NCBI GenBank assembly: GCA_021826505.1
Contig: JAKAZV010000001.1
Coordinates: 1 to 34,474 of the forward strand
Direction of reading: 5' to 3'
Source: Acidobacteriota bacterium
GTDB taxonomy: Bacteria; Acidobacteriota; Terriglobia; Terriglobales; SCQP01
DNA length: 34,474 nt
Made by a program: the position numbers and the translations under genes. This document shows, in pieces, positions 24,076 through 31,768 of this stretch; positions within the stretch are counted from its first letter, which is position 1; each line of letters starts with the position of its first letter. The notes under the pieces were generated by a model, which was not told the origin of the DNA, made no database searches, and saw only the letters and a program-made list of their open reading frames with translations.

Positions 24076-24679
24076 ACCCGCATGCATCTTGCTGGATCTG
24101 GGCGGGGTGGTGCTGACCAACGGCTGGGATCGCGGCGAGCGCCAGGCCGCGGCGCGGCGTTTCGGATGTGATCCGGACGCCGTGGAGGCCAGGCACGCGA
24201 AGTTTTCCGATGCGCTGGAAACCGGCAGAATCAGTCTTGCAGCCTATATCCAAAATGTTTTAATTCCGGCCATGGGAGGCGCTGCGCCGGCCCCGGCGGA
24301 TGAAATCGCGGCCTGGATCTTCCAGCAGTCACAGCCGCTGCCCGGCGCCCTGGAGCATTTGGCGAAGCTGGCTTCCGGACCCTGGCTGCTGGCCGCCCTG
24401 AATAATGAATCCGCCGAATTGAACCAATACCGGATCCGGCAATTCGGGCTGCAAAAGTTGATTCGTGTCTTTTTCAGTTCCTGCTACATGGGACTGCGCA
24501 AGCCGGATGTGAGGATCTATCAACAGGCGCTCCAGATGCTGCAGCAGCCGCCGGAAGCGGTGCTGGCCGTGGACGACCGTCCGGAAAACCTGGCCGCCGC
24601 GCGCAGCCTGGGGATGGCCACGGTGCGGATTGAGCCGCCGGGGAATTTTACGCCGCTGTGGCAGTATTTATCCGATTAA
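24065..24679 (+). CDS. HAD-superfamily hydrolase
   Basis: A 204-aa cytosolic protein from ATG 24065, which overlaps the end of the DUF2934 gene. HAD motif I is LLDLGGVVLTNGW (nucleophile Asp; the usual second Asp is Gly, as in YihX-like members). Motif II is AALNNES, motif III is the Lys in GLRKPDVRIYQ, and motif IV is VLAVDDRPENLAAARSLGM. The helical cap between motifs I and II is small. It is probably a phosphatase of small metabolites; the substrate is unknown. It is convergent with the isocitrate dehydrogenase gene, with 7 nt between stops. Confidence 0.9.
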   Translation: MPVKPACILLDLGGVVLTNGWDRGERQAAARRFGCDPDAVEARHAKFSDALETGRISLAAYIQNVLIPAMGGAAPAPADEIAAWIFQQSQPLPGALEHLAKLASGPWLLAALNNESAELNQYRIRQFGLQKLIRVFFSSCYMGLRKPDVRIYQQALQMLQQPPEAVLAVDDRPENLAAARSLGMATVRIEPPGNFTPLWQYLSD

Positions 24680-24686
24680 GCCAAAA

Positions 24687-25676
24687 TCACAGCTTTTCCA
24701 GCACTGCCTGGGCGAAGGCGCGGGTTCCGGACTGCCCGCCGGCATCGCGGGTCAGAACTTTGCCTTCGCGATAAACTTCCAGCAGCGCGGCATGCAGGCG
24801 ATCGGCGGCGGCGAATTGGCCGATATGGCGCAGAAGCATTTCGCCCGCCAGCAGGACGGCGGTGGGGTTGGCCTGATCCTTGCCGGCGAGATCGGGCGCG
24901 GTGCCATGCACGGCCTCGAACAGGGCATGGGTCTCGCCCAGGTTCGCGCCCGCAACCAGGCCCAGTCCGCCCACCAGCCCGGCGCAGAGATCGCTGACAA
25001 TATCGCCGTACAGATTTTCCAATAACAGCACGTCGAATTGAGCGGGGTTCAGCACCAGCTGCATGCAGGCGTTATCCACGATGATTTCGCGATAGTCAAG
25101 CTCGGGATATTTTTCCGCCACCGCGCGGGCGCAGCGCAGAAACAGCCCGTCGGTGAGCTTCATGATGTTGGCCTTATGCACCGAGGCGATCTGCCGGCGT
25201 TTCTGCTCGCGAGCGTGGCGAAAAGCGAATTCGGCGATGCGGGTGCAGGCTTTTTCCGTAGCGATCTTCAGGCTTTCGACCACCCCGGGAATGATTTCAT
25301 GCTCAATGCCGCTGTACAGGCCCTCGGTATTTTCCCGCACAATGATCAGGTCCACGCCGGAAAAGCGGCTCTCGACGCCGGGCAGGTTTGAAATCGGGCG
25401 CAGGTTGGCATAAAGCTCAAAGTGCTTGCGCAGCGCGACATTCAGGCTGGCATGGCCGGTTCCAATGGGCGTGGCCAGCGGACCTTTCAGGCATAAGCCG
25501 GTGCGCTCGAAGCTTTGCCTGACAGCGGCGGGCAACAACTCGCCCGCGGATGCGGAAAACCCGGCGGGAACCACATCCCATTCCAGACCGGCGCGCAGGG
25601 CGTCGAGCACGAGCACGGCCGCGTCCACTACCTCGGGACCGATACCGTCGCCGCGAATCAGTGTGATGACAGGCAT
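24687..25676 (-). CDS. NAD-type isocitrate dehydrogenase (isocitrate/isopropylmalate family)
   Basis: A 329-aa beta-decarboxylating dehydrogenase. RGDGIGPEVV opens the protein. The substrate loop GTGHASLNVALRK has the Ser and Asn of isocitrate enzymes. RENTEGLYSGIEHE, KANIMKLTDGLF (catalytic Lys), VDNACMQLV, LLLENLYGDIVSDL (metal Asp residues) and HGTAPDLAGKDQANPTA (dinucleotide site) follow. The length and ENTEGLY block point to the mitochondrial-like NAD-isocitrate dehydrogenase branch rather than isopropylmalate or the long NADP enzyme. It makes 2-oxoglutarate, the substrate of the Kgd enzyme in this window. Homoisocitrate or isopropylmalate activity cannot be fully excluded. Confidence 0.9.
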   Translation of the reverse strand: MPVITLIRGDGIGPEVVDAAVLVLDALRAGLEWDVVPAGFSASAGELLPAAVRQSFERTGLCLKGPLATPIGTGHASLNVALRKHFELYANLRPISNLPGVESRFSGVDLIIVRENTEGLYSGIEHEIIPGVVESLKIATEKACTRIAEFAFRHAREQKRRQIASVHKANIMKLTDGLFLRCARAVAEKYPELDYREIIVDNACMQLVLNPAQFDVLLLENLYGDIVSDLCAGLVGGLGLVAGANLGETHALFEAVHGTAPDLAGKDQANPTAVLLAGEMLLRHIGQFAAADRLHAALLEVYREGKVLTRDAGGQSGTRAFAQAVLEKL

Positions 25677-25951
25677 AGATTCCAGTATAGAAGGCAGGGA
25701 ATATTCGAGAAGGGCTCTGGCGTGATTTACGCGGCTTGACGGCGGGAAGAACGAGCATATTTTTTGCCGGCCGGCCGCGCGCGCCGGTCTGAGGGCGAAC
25801 CGGGAGCGTCGCCAGGCCGAAGCTCAAAAATCCCGGCCAGACGCTGGCCATAAGCTGGCTGGATGATAAAGCCAGCTATGGGGAAGTTGCCAGCGAAGGC
25901 GGTTTAAGAGATAGTGGATACGCATAATTCCGCAAGCGCGCGGGGCTGCCT

Positions 25952-26911
25952 ATGGCAAAAAAATTCAAGGATCTTACGGAGCCGGAAATTCTGGCCCTGG
26001 CCATCTCCCTGGAAGAAGAAGATGGCCGGATTTATGGCGAGTTTGCCGACGGACTGCGCCAGGATTTTCCCGCCACGGCGGAAATATTCACCGCCATGCA
26101 GGCGGAAGAAAACGGCCATCGCCAGGCGCTGATTGAGACCTTCCGCGCCCGCTTTGGCGAACATATTCCGCTCATCCGCCGCCAGGATGTGGCGGGCTTT
26201 GTCGAGCGCCGTCCAGTCTGGCTTTTACGGCCTTTGGGCGTGAACGTGGTGCGCAAGCAGGCGGAGATCATGGAGCTGGAAACCCGCCAGTTTTATGAGC
26301 GCGCGCTGAGCCGGGTTACGGATGCATCGGTGCGCAAACTGCTGGGCGATCTGGCCGAGGTCGAGCGGCAGCATTCGGAAAAAGCCGCCTCGCTGGAATC
26401 ATCCCTGCTGCCGCCGGAAGTGCGGCAGCAGGAAGAAATCGCCCGCCGCCGGCTCTTTGTGCTGCAGATCGTGCAACCAGGGTTGGCGGGGCTGATGGAT
26501 GGCTCGGTTTCCACCCTGGCGCCGCTGTTTGCCGCCGCTTTTGCCACAAATGCGAGTCAGGTGGCTTTTCTGGTCGGCCTGGCGGCCTCGATCGGGGCCG
26601 GCATTTCCATGGGCTTTGCCGAGGCGCTTTCAGACGACGGCTCGATGACCGGACGCGGCCATCCCTGGGTGCGCGGGCTGGTTTGCGGCTTGATGACCAC
26701 GGCCGGCGGCCTCGGCCATACGCTGCCGTTTTTGATTCCCAAATTTCATCTCGCGGTCACGGTGGCGTTTATTGTGGTGCTGTGCGAGCTGGGCCTGATC
26801 AGCCAGATTCGCCATCGCTACATGGACACGCCATTTCTGGCGGCGGCGTTTCAGGTGGTGGTGGGCGGGTTATTGGTGTTTGCGTCCGGTGTCTTGATTG
26901 GCCATGCGTGA
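25952..26911 (+). CDS. mbfA: MbfA-type membrane ferritin/VIT1 iron exporter
   Basis: A 319-aa protein with two parts. Residues 1-150 are a ferritin-like four-helix domain with carboxylate and His ligands in the right places: LEEEDGRIYGEF, EENGHRQAL, ELETRQFYE and EVERQHSEKA. Residues about 165-319 form a VIT1-type membrane domain opening with GLMDGSVSTLAPLFAAAF and followed by several hydrophobic helices. This is the layout of MbfA, an inner-membrane ferrous iron exporter that protects against iron and peroxide. No Fur box was seen upstream. Its 3' end overlaps the convergent membrane-protein gene by 42 bp. Iron handling would fit an organism that respires metals, which is inference. Confidence 0.93.
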   Translation: MAKKFKDLTEPEILALAISLEEEDGRIYGEFADGLRQDFPATAEIFTAMQAEENGHRQALIETFRARFGEHIPLIRRQDVAGFVERRPVWLLRPLGVNVVRKQAEIMELETRQFYERALSRVTDASVRKLLGDLAEVERQHSEKAASLESSLLPPEVRQQEEIARRRLFVLQIVQPGLAGLMDGSVSTLAPLFAAAFATNASQVAFLVGLAASIGAGISMGFAEALSDDGSMTGRGHPWVRGLVCGLMTTAGGLGHTLPFLIPKFHLAVTVAFIVVLCELGLISQIRHRYMDTPFLAAAFQVVVGGLLVFASGVLIGHA

Positions 26912-27448
26912 TCGGCGCGCATGGCTGATCCGCGCCGGGAAGCGGAAGCCGGGGCGGATTTCGCTATGGCGAATATAGCCGCCGGTTTCGGCCGTCCAGT
27001 ACATCAGGCCGCTTACCCCCAGCGCCAGCAGCAATAACGCCAGGGCGGCCCAGCGGGGCAGGCGCGAGAGCCGGCGCGCATGAATTCCATACCAGGCCAG
27101 CAGCGCCGCCGCGGCCAGAACCAGGACTCCGGTCAGGGCATAGCCGGCGGCATTGGCATGGGCATGAATCAGGGCCGGAGCCATGCCCAGCCGGCGCATA
27201 TAGCCGGCAGCCGATTGCCCGGTGAGATAAACCGGTATCGCCGCCAGGCCGGAAAATATCCATAAAGCCAGTCCGGCTTTTTGAAATTCCTGGGTCGGCC
27301 GGAACCAGCCCCAGAGATAGAAGCCCACCCCCAGCGGCACGGCAATCACCGGCAGGTGGTTAAGCAGCAAGTGCCAGTGCACGACGTTATAGATGAAGCG
27401 CGGCCCGCTGCCGGTGGGAAGCGCGGGCCGCGCAACATGGGAGGACAT
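26870..27448 (-). CDS. Four-helix membrane protein, DUF2231-like
   Basis: A 192-aa protein with four hydrophobic segments: about residues 30-48, 60-78, 103-120 and 135-152. VHWHLLLNHLPV near residues 22-33 and the HAHANAAGY block carry paired His residues that could bind heme or metal. I see no enzymatic motif. It is the second gene of a probable operon behind the Tat-exported TIM-barrel protein (18-nt gap, ribosome binding site GGGAG). Its last 42 bp overlap the end of mbfA on the other strand. The family link is tentative. Confidence 0.75.
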   Translation of the reverse strand: MSSHVARPALPTGSGPRFIYNVVHWHLLLNHLPVIAVPLGVGFYLWGWFRPTQEFQKAGLALWIFSGLAAIPVYLTGQSAAGYMRRLGMAPALIHAHANAAGYALTGVLVLAAAALLAWYGIHARRLSRLPRWAALALLLLALGVSGLMYWTAETGGYIRHSEIRPGFRFPARISHARRSRMANQDTGRKHQ

Positions 27449-27466
27449 GATGAATGCGGCTCCCGA

Positions 27467-28378
27467 TTAACGGACGCGCAGGTGGCGCAGATAGCGATAG
27501 CTGATCTTGATGGCCGTCAGCGGCGAGAGCGGCGCGGTTTGATCCTGCTCGACGAAAATATGTTTCGCTCCCGCCATGGGCGCGTGGGCAAAAACCCGGG
27601 CCCAGTTGATTTTGCCGCGGCCGACCTCGGTGAAAGGATCAAATCCGCGCGGGAATTGATGCGGATTATAGGCGGCCGGCACATGATGCTTCATGTCCTT
27701 GATGTGCAGCAGCGGATAACGGCCGGGGGAGCGCTTGAACCAGGCCACGGGATCCTGTTGTGCGTAGGTGATCCAGAAAACATCCATTTCAAACTTCAGC
27801 AGTTCAGGATCGGTTTCACGATGCAGAATTTCATACCCGGTGGTGCCGCCGGTGGGAATGAATTCGGTGATGTGATTGTGATAGCAGAACTGCAGGCCGT
27901 GCTTTTTGGCGATTTTGCCGGCCTCATTATAGCGGGCGGCGATGCGCTTCCAGCCTTCGGCATCATGCACGCCGGTGTTCATCGTGACAAAGTAGCGCAG
28001 ATGGTAGGGGTCGGCCTGGGCCATGAGGATTTCCCATTGCCGGGGCGTGCCCGGATTGGGCTGCATGGCGAGCGTGCTGACCATGCTCAGGCCGGACTCG
28101 CGCAGATAGCGCCGCATCGTCTGCCAGGGAGCCGGCATTTGGGTGACATCGCCTTCGACCAGCCGGTAACCCGCGGCATGCACCGCGCGCAGAGTGGGCA
28201 GCGGACGGTGGGCAAATAAATTTCGCACCGTGTAGAGTTCCAGCCCAATCGGTCCGCTCCAGGCAGGGTGGGAGGCGGCATGGGCGGCGCGGCTGGCCAG
28301 CAGAGCGGCAGGCGCGCCCAGGCCGAAAAGCCCGGTCGCGGCCTGACGCAGAAATTGACGGCGATTGGAAGGTTCCAT
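27467..28378 (-). CDS. Tat-exported sugar phosphate isomerase/epimerase-like TIM-barrel protein
   Basis: A 303-aa protein from ATG 28378. SNRRQFLRQAATGLFGLG is a twin-arginine signal, ending near AHAA. The rest is an AP-endonuclease-2/xylose-isomerase-like TIM barrel: GLELYTVRNLF, CYHNHITEF, FEMDVFWITYAQQDP, LLHIKDM and a late VGRGKINW and FVEQDQ. The His, Glu and Asp positions of the metal site in this family are kept (CYHNH, EMD, HIKD, EQD). Such proteins are common in acidobacteria and probably act on sugars in the periplasm. The tatA-tatC operon in this window would provide export. Confidence 0.9.
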   Translation of the reverse strand: MEPSNRRQFLRQAATGLFGLGAPAALLASRAAHAASHPAWSGPIGLELYTVRNLFAHRPLPTLRAVHAAGYRLVEGDVTQMPAPWQTMRRYLRESGLSMVSTLAMQPNPGTPRQWEILMAQADPYHLRYFVTMNTGVHDAEGWKRIAARYNEAGKIAKKHGLQFCYHNHITEFIPTGGTTGYEILHRETDPELLKFEMDVFWITYAQQDPVAWFKRSPGRYPLLHIKDMKHHVPAAYNPHQFPRGFDPFTEVGRGKINWARVFAHAPMAGAKHIFVEQDQTAPLSPLTAIKISYRYLRHLRVR

Positions 28379-28443
28379 AGCGAAGCAGTATAGAACATTT
28401 TGATCCCGCACCGCAGTGCGGACACCGGAAAGGCACTCAAGGT

Positions 28444-29517
28444 TCAGCCGGAGTGGCGGATATGGACCACATCCCCATCCTGGACGATGTATTCCTTGCC
28501 TTCCAGCCGCAGCCGGCCTTTTTCCCGGGCGGCGGCTTCGCTGCCGGCCTCGAGCAGTTCATTCCAGCGAATGACCTCGGCGCGGATAAAATGATGCGCC
28601 AGGTCGGAGTGAATGGCGGCGGCGGCATCGAGGGCGCGGGCGCCGCGCGGCAGCGGCCAGGCGCGGCATTCATCCTGGCCGGCGGTGAAAAATGAGATCA
28701 GGCCCAGCAGCTCGTAGAGCGCCTGGGCGATGCGCACGATGCCGGGTTCCTTGAGACCGTATTCGGCCAGAAACGCGGTGCGCTCCGGCGCGGGCAGGGA
28801 AGCGATCTCGCGCTCGATTTTGGCGCAGACGGCCAGGGCGCGGCTTTGCGGCTTCGCCTGCAAAAGCGCATGCAGGCCGTAGCGCTCAACCGCCTGATCC
28901 ATGGCTCCGGCTTCGGATTCATCGAGGTTCAGCACGTACAGAATCGGTTTCTGGCTCAGGAACTGAAAGCCGCGCACCATGCGGGCCTGATCGGAGTTGA
29001 GGGCCAGGGTGCGCAGGGGCTGCTCCGCCTCCAGATGCTGCTGCATGCGGGCCATCAGCTCCGCTTCCTGCTGCAGGGCCGGGGTGCGCTGCTTTTTCAG
29101 TTCTTTTTCCAGGCGCTCGCGCCGCTTTTCCACCTGGCTCAAGTCGCTGAAGATGAGATCAAATTCCAGGTTTTGAATTTCCTGGGCCGGCTGAGCCTCG
29201 CTGGCGGCATGCATCAGGCTGGGGTCGCGGAACAGCCTGACCATGTGCAGCAGGGCATCCACATCGCGCAGCGCGGCAATTCCGGTTCCGGCGCGCAGAT
29301 CGGCGGGCGTGAGGGTGGCGAGATCGAATAATTCCAGCCGGGCCGGAGTATGCTTAGCCGGCTGATAATGCTCCGACAGGGCATCAAGGCGCGGGTCGGG
29401 AATCAGGGCCAGGCCCTGCTGATCGGCGCGCTTGCCGGGGGAAGAAGCCGATTGAGTCAGCAGTTCAAAGAGCGTGGTTTTGCCGGTTTGAGGGAAGCCA
29501 ATGATGCCAGTTTGCAT
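28444..29517 (-). CDS. ychF: Ribosome-associated ATPase YchF (Obg-like)
   Basis: A 357-aa cytosolic P-loop protein. GFPQTGKTTLFELL is the Walker A motif at residues 7-20. LNLDESE replaces NKxD, as in YchF/OLA1 proteins, which prefer ATP over GTP. A coiled-coil helical insert follows (about 120-165), and the C-terminal TGS domain ends in GKEYIVQDGDVVHIRH. The family binds ribosomes and affects stress responses. Length matches the family (about 363 aa). The ribosome binding site is weak. Confidence 0.96.
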   Translation of the reverse strand: MQTGIIGFPQTGKTTLFELLTQSASSPGKRADQQGLALIPDPRLDALSEHYQPAKHTPARLELFDLATLTPADLRAGTGIAALRDVDALLHMVRLFRDPSLMHAASEAQPAQEIQNLEFDLIFSDLSQVEKRRERLEKELKKQRTPALQQEAELMARMQQHLEAEQPLRTLALNSDQARMVRGFQFLSQKPILYVLNLDESEAGAMDQAVERYGLHALLQAKPQSRALAVCAKIEREIASLPAPERTAFLAEYGLKEPGIVRIAQALYELLGLISFFTAGQDECRAWPLPRGARALDAAAAIHSDLAHHFIRAEVIRWNELLEAGSEAAAREKGRLRLEGKEYIVQDGDVVHIRHSG

Positions 29518-29526
29518 AATCTAAAA

Positions 29527-29644
29527 GCGAAGGGATAAGCATCGCATAGCTGCGTTGTCAGGCGCTCAGACATCCTCACATGCCACCGAGTATGCCGCGG
29601 TGTCTTCGCGCTTTCCGCCTGGCTCTGCTTGCTTCTCCCTTCGC
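29527..29644 (+). repeat. Dispersed structured element, full copy C
   Basis: A 118-bp copy of the element at 15123-15242. Outer arms GCGAAGGGA (29527-29535) and TCCCTTCGC (29636-29644) pair perfectly. The inner helix pairs AGACA (29568-29572) with TGTCT (29601-29605). The apex pairs CATGC (29579-29583) with GTATG (29590-29594). The core AAGCATCGCATAGC and the 3' TTTCCGCCTGGCTCTGC match copy A. It lies directly upstream of ychF and of the promoter at 29683-29712. Confidence 0.8.
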
Positions 29645-29682
29645 CCTAAATGATCCGAATTCTGCCTTGCGCCGGCCAGGAT

Positions 29683-29712
29683 TTGCGGACGGAAAAGGTA
29701 AACGTTTATAAT
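29683..29712 (+). promoter_or_regulatory. Sigma-70-like promoter for the small SH3-like protein gene
   Basis: A perfect TATAAT (29707-29712) lies 18 nt after TTGCGG (29683-29688), in an AT-rich pocket 36 nt before the ATG at 29749. The -35 matches the consensus at three of six positions. Confidence 0.5.
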
Positions 29713-29748
29713 AACAAAGGGCGGCTTCTCGAAAGGTCGAAATTACCT

Positions 29749-29946
29749 ATGTTTTCCAATGAACAGCGGGTTCGTCACACCTCCTACGGCACCGGCACCA
29801 TTGTGCATTCCGATGATCAGCGCACCTCGGTGCAATTTGACGAACACGGTCTGAAGAAGTTTGTGACCCGCATTGTGCAGCTTGAGGCCACGGATGTGCC
29901 CGCGCCCAGCCGGCCGGTGCGGAAAAGCCGCAAAAAGACCGCCTGA
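29749..29946 (+). CDS. Small SH3/Tudor-like barrel protein, UvrD/PcrA C-terminal-like
   Basis: A 65-aa protein from ATG 29749, with AAGG about 12 nt upstream and a perfect -10 hexamer before that. The core RVRHTSYGTGTIVHSDDQRTS and VQFDEHGLKKFVT resembles the small barrel at the end of UvrD/PcrA helicases and related nucleic-acid or RNA polymerase-binding modules. The C-terminus is a basic Lys/Arg tail (RPVRKSRKKTA). This suggests a small nucleic-acid or polymerase-associated factor. No specific role can be assigned. Longer frames to 29650 lack support because they run through the promoter. Confidence 0.7.
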   Translation: MFSNEQRVRHTSYGTGTIVHSDDQRTSVQFDEHGLKKFVTRIVQLEATDVPAPSRPVRKSRKKTA

Positions 29947-29996
29947 AGATTGCGCACGCTTTCCCCCTAGGGCGATCATCAGTGCTGCCGGGCAAC

Positions 29997-30022
29997 CTTG
30001 GATTGAATGCTTACCATCCAAG
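29997..30022. repeat. Inverted repeat upstream of the ECF sigma gene
   Basis: CTTGGAT (29997-30003) and ATCCAAG (30016-30022) form a perfect 7-bp inverted repeat with a 12-nt spacer, 51 nt before the sigma start. It could be an operator or a hairpin ending the upstream small gene. No T-run follows. Confidence 0.4.
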
Positions 30023-30073
30023 TGACACTTGTGCCAGGGCGCAAGCAATAACCTGGCGCGGATTCGGAACCGC

Positions 30074-30712
30074 ATGCAAGCTCGGCCCCTCATCGCTCAA
30101 CCACCCCTCGCACCCGAGTTCAGCAACGAAGCCGAGGCCATTCAACAAGCCAAGCTGGGCCATGGCGCGGCGTTCGCGTTCCTCTACCATCTGCATAAGC
30201 GGCGGGTCTATTCGCTCTGCCTGCGCATGACCGGCAACACCGCCGAGGCGGAAGACCTGGCGCAGGAGGCGTTTTTGCAGCTGTTTCGCAAAATCGCCAC
30301 GTTTCGCGGGGAAAGCGCGTTTTCCACCTGGCTGCACCGGCTATCGGTCAATGTGGTGCTCATGCATCTGCGCCGCAAAGGCCTGCCCGAGGTTTCACTC
30401 GAGGAAACCATGCAGCCCATGCAAGATGACGGGCCCAAGCGGGATATCGGCGAAAGGGATAAAAACCTGGTCGGCTCGCTGGACCGGGTGAATCTGGAGC
30501 GCGCCATTGAAAGCCTGCCTCCCGGATACCGCACAATTTTTGTCTTGCACGATATGGAAGGCTACGAACACAACGAAATTGCCAGTATGATGGGCTGCTC
30601 GATCGGCAACTCCAAATCGCAGCTCCATAAAGCCCGTATGAAGCTGCGGGATATGCTGCGCGAGCCGCCCCTGGAGCGGGCCGCGCGGAAGGAGGCCGAG
30701 CATGGCCGCTAA
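30074..30712 (+). CDS. ECF-family RNA polymerase sigma factor
   Basis: A 212-aa group 4 sigma factor from ATG 30074; a TTG at 30029 is a longer alternative. Sigma-2 is clear: [18 protein letters not shown], then [20 protein letters not shown] for core binding and [22 protein letters not shown] for -10 recognition. A linker leads to sigma-4: [20 protein letters not shown] and [20 protein letters not shown] as the -35 helix-turn-helix. The next gene overlaps by 11 nt and encodes a zinc-type anti-sigma factor. The inducing signal is unknown. Confidence 0.95.
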   Translation: MQARPLIAQPPLAPEFSNEAEAIQQAKLGHGAAFAFLYHLHKRRVYSLCLRMTGNTAEAEDLAQEAFLQLFRKIATFRGESAFSTWLHRLSVNVVLMHLRRKGLPEVSLEETMQPMQDDGPKRDIGERDKNLVGSLDRVNLERAIESLPPGYRTIFVLHDMEGYEHNEIASMMGCSIGNSKSQLHKARMKLRDMLREPPLERAARKEAEHGR

Positions 30713-31043
30713 GCCTCGCGCCCAGGCGCTTGACTGCGAGGGATTGCGTGATTTTCTGGCCCGCCAGACGGGTTTCCGGCTCAATGCCGCCGCGCGGCAG
30801 CATGTGGAAAAGTGTCCGGCCTGCCAGGCGCTGGTCAGCGACCTGGAATTTCTGGCCGCGCGGGTGCGCCATCTGCGGCCGCCCGAGCCCAGCCCGGCGC
30901 TGTGGGATAAAATCCGGTTTCAGCTCGAGCAGGAAGGCATCATTCGCAGCCAGTCTCCGGCCGAGCCGGTGGAAGTTGGCGCGGGCATGCCGCTGCTTTC
31001 CAAAAGCCCGGCTTCTACCCGTTCGCCCCGGCACCGCGGCTGA
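30702..31043 (+). CDS. Soluble zinc-finger anti-sigma factor (ZAS type)
   Basis: A 113-aa protein whose start overlaps the end of the sigma gene by 11 nt, so the two are translationally linked. It has the ZAS signature [11 protein letters not shown] (H-x3-C-x2-C) in a helical N-terminal domain of about 70 residues. A helix ([15 protein letters not shown]) and a Ser/Pro-rich tail follow. No membrane segment is present, so it is a cytoplasmic anti-sigma, perhaps sensing redox or metal through the zinc site. That role is known for other ZAS proteins and is inferred here. Confidence 0.85.
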   Translation: MAAKPRAQALDCEGLRDFLARQTGFRLNAAARQHVEKCPACQALVSDLEFLAARVRHLRPPEPSPALWDKIRFQLEQEGIIRSQSPAEPVEVGAGMPLLSKSPASTRSPRHRG

Positions 31044-31178
31044 TCTGCAGGGCGAAGAGGGAAACGTCGCCGGACTTGGGCTGTCCATCGCTCAGAAATT
31101 GCGAGCGCAAATAACGGAAAGAACTTTCTCCTGGCGCCTCCATTTTTATAAACCTATAACAGCAGTGGACAGGGCCAC

Positions 31179-31721
31179 TTATTTCGGGAGCAATAAGGGT
31201 TGCGAGATAACAACATCGAAGAGCAGAGATAAAATGCGCTCCACCACGGCTTCAGGGTCCTGGCCCCCGGCGTCTACGCTTGCTTCCGCCTGCTGGTAGG
31301 CCGGCAGGCGCTGCTGATAAAGAGCCAGAAACGATTCCGCGTCGCGAAACAGCGGCCGCTGGGTCATCTGAGCGCAGCGCAGCAGCAGTTCTTCGCAGGG
31401 CACATCGAGAAAAATGGTTTTGCAGACCTGTTGAATATGCTGCCGGTTCATGGGCTGGGCGAAGGTGCCGCCGCCGCAGGCCACCACCATGCGGCGGCGG
31501 GTTTCGGCCTCGGCCAGGGCCGCGGCCAGCGCTTCGCGCTCATACGCGCGGAATTCGGTTTCGCCGCCGCGCTGGAAAATGACGGGGATTTCCATGCCCG
31601 CAAGCGCCACGATGCGGTCATCGAGGTCGCAGAAATACCACCCCAGCCGCTGCGCCAGCCGTTTGCCCACGGTAGACTTGCCGCTGCCCATAAAACCCAC
31701 CAGCGCCAGGGGACGTTCCAT
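31179..31721 (-). CDS. aroK: Shikimate kinase AroK
   Basis: A 180-aa cytosolic kinase that phosphorylates shikimate with ATP. LVGFMGSGKSTVGKRLA is the Walker A loop. The substrate residues appear in CDLDDRI (Asp), FRAYEREAL (Arg and Glu) and ACGGGTF. The lid RPLFRDAESF and the LYQQRLPAYQQAEASVD block follow. The IFQRGGETEFR motif is typical. Length matches the family. It is convergent with the anti-sigma gene and divergent from mutL (47-nt gap). Confidence 0.95.
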   Translation of the reverse strand: MERPLALVGFMGSGKSTVGKRLAQRLGWYFCDLDDRIVALAGMEIPVIFQRGGETEFRAYEREALAAALAEAETRRRMVVACGGGTFAQPMNRQHIQQVCKTIFLDVPCEELLLRCAQMTQRPLFRDAESFLALYQQRLPAYQQAEASVDAGGQDPEAVVERILSLLFDVVISQPLLLPK

Positions 31722-31768
31722 GACAAGATTTTACATCGGCCGCGCGGCCGTTATGATGGAAGAGAATC

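Noticed and set aside
25793-25927. Coding-looking 44-codon frame ahead of mbfA
   Set aside because: The translated stretch looks protein-like, but the frame has no start codon after the preceding stop and no recognisable domain. It may be a gene remnant, which cannot be shown from here.
30730-31299. A 189-aa plus-strand frame over the anti-sigma gene
   Set aside because: It is out of frame with the anti-sigma gene that carries the zinc motif, and it runs on into the 3' end of aroK.
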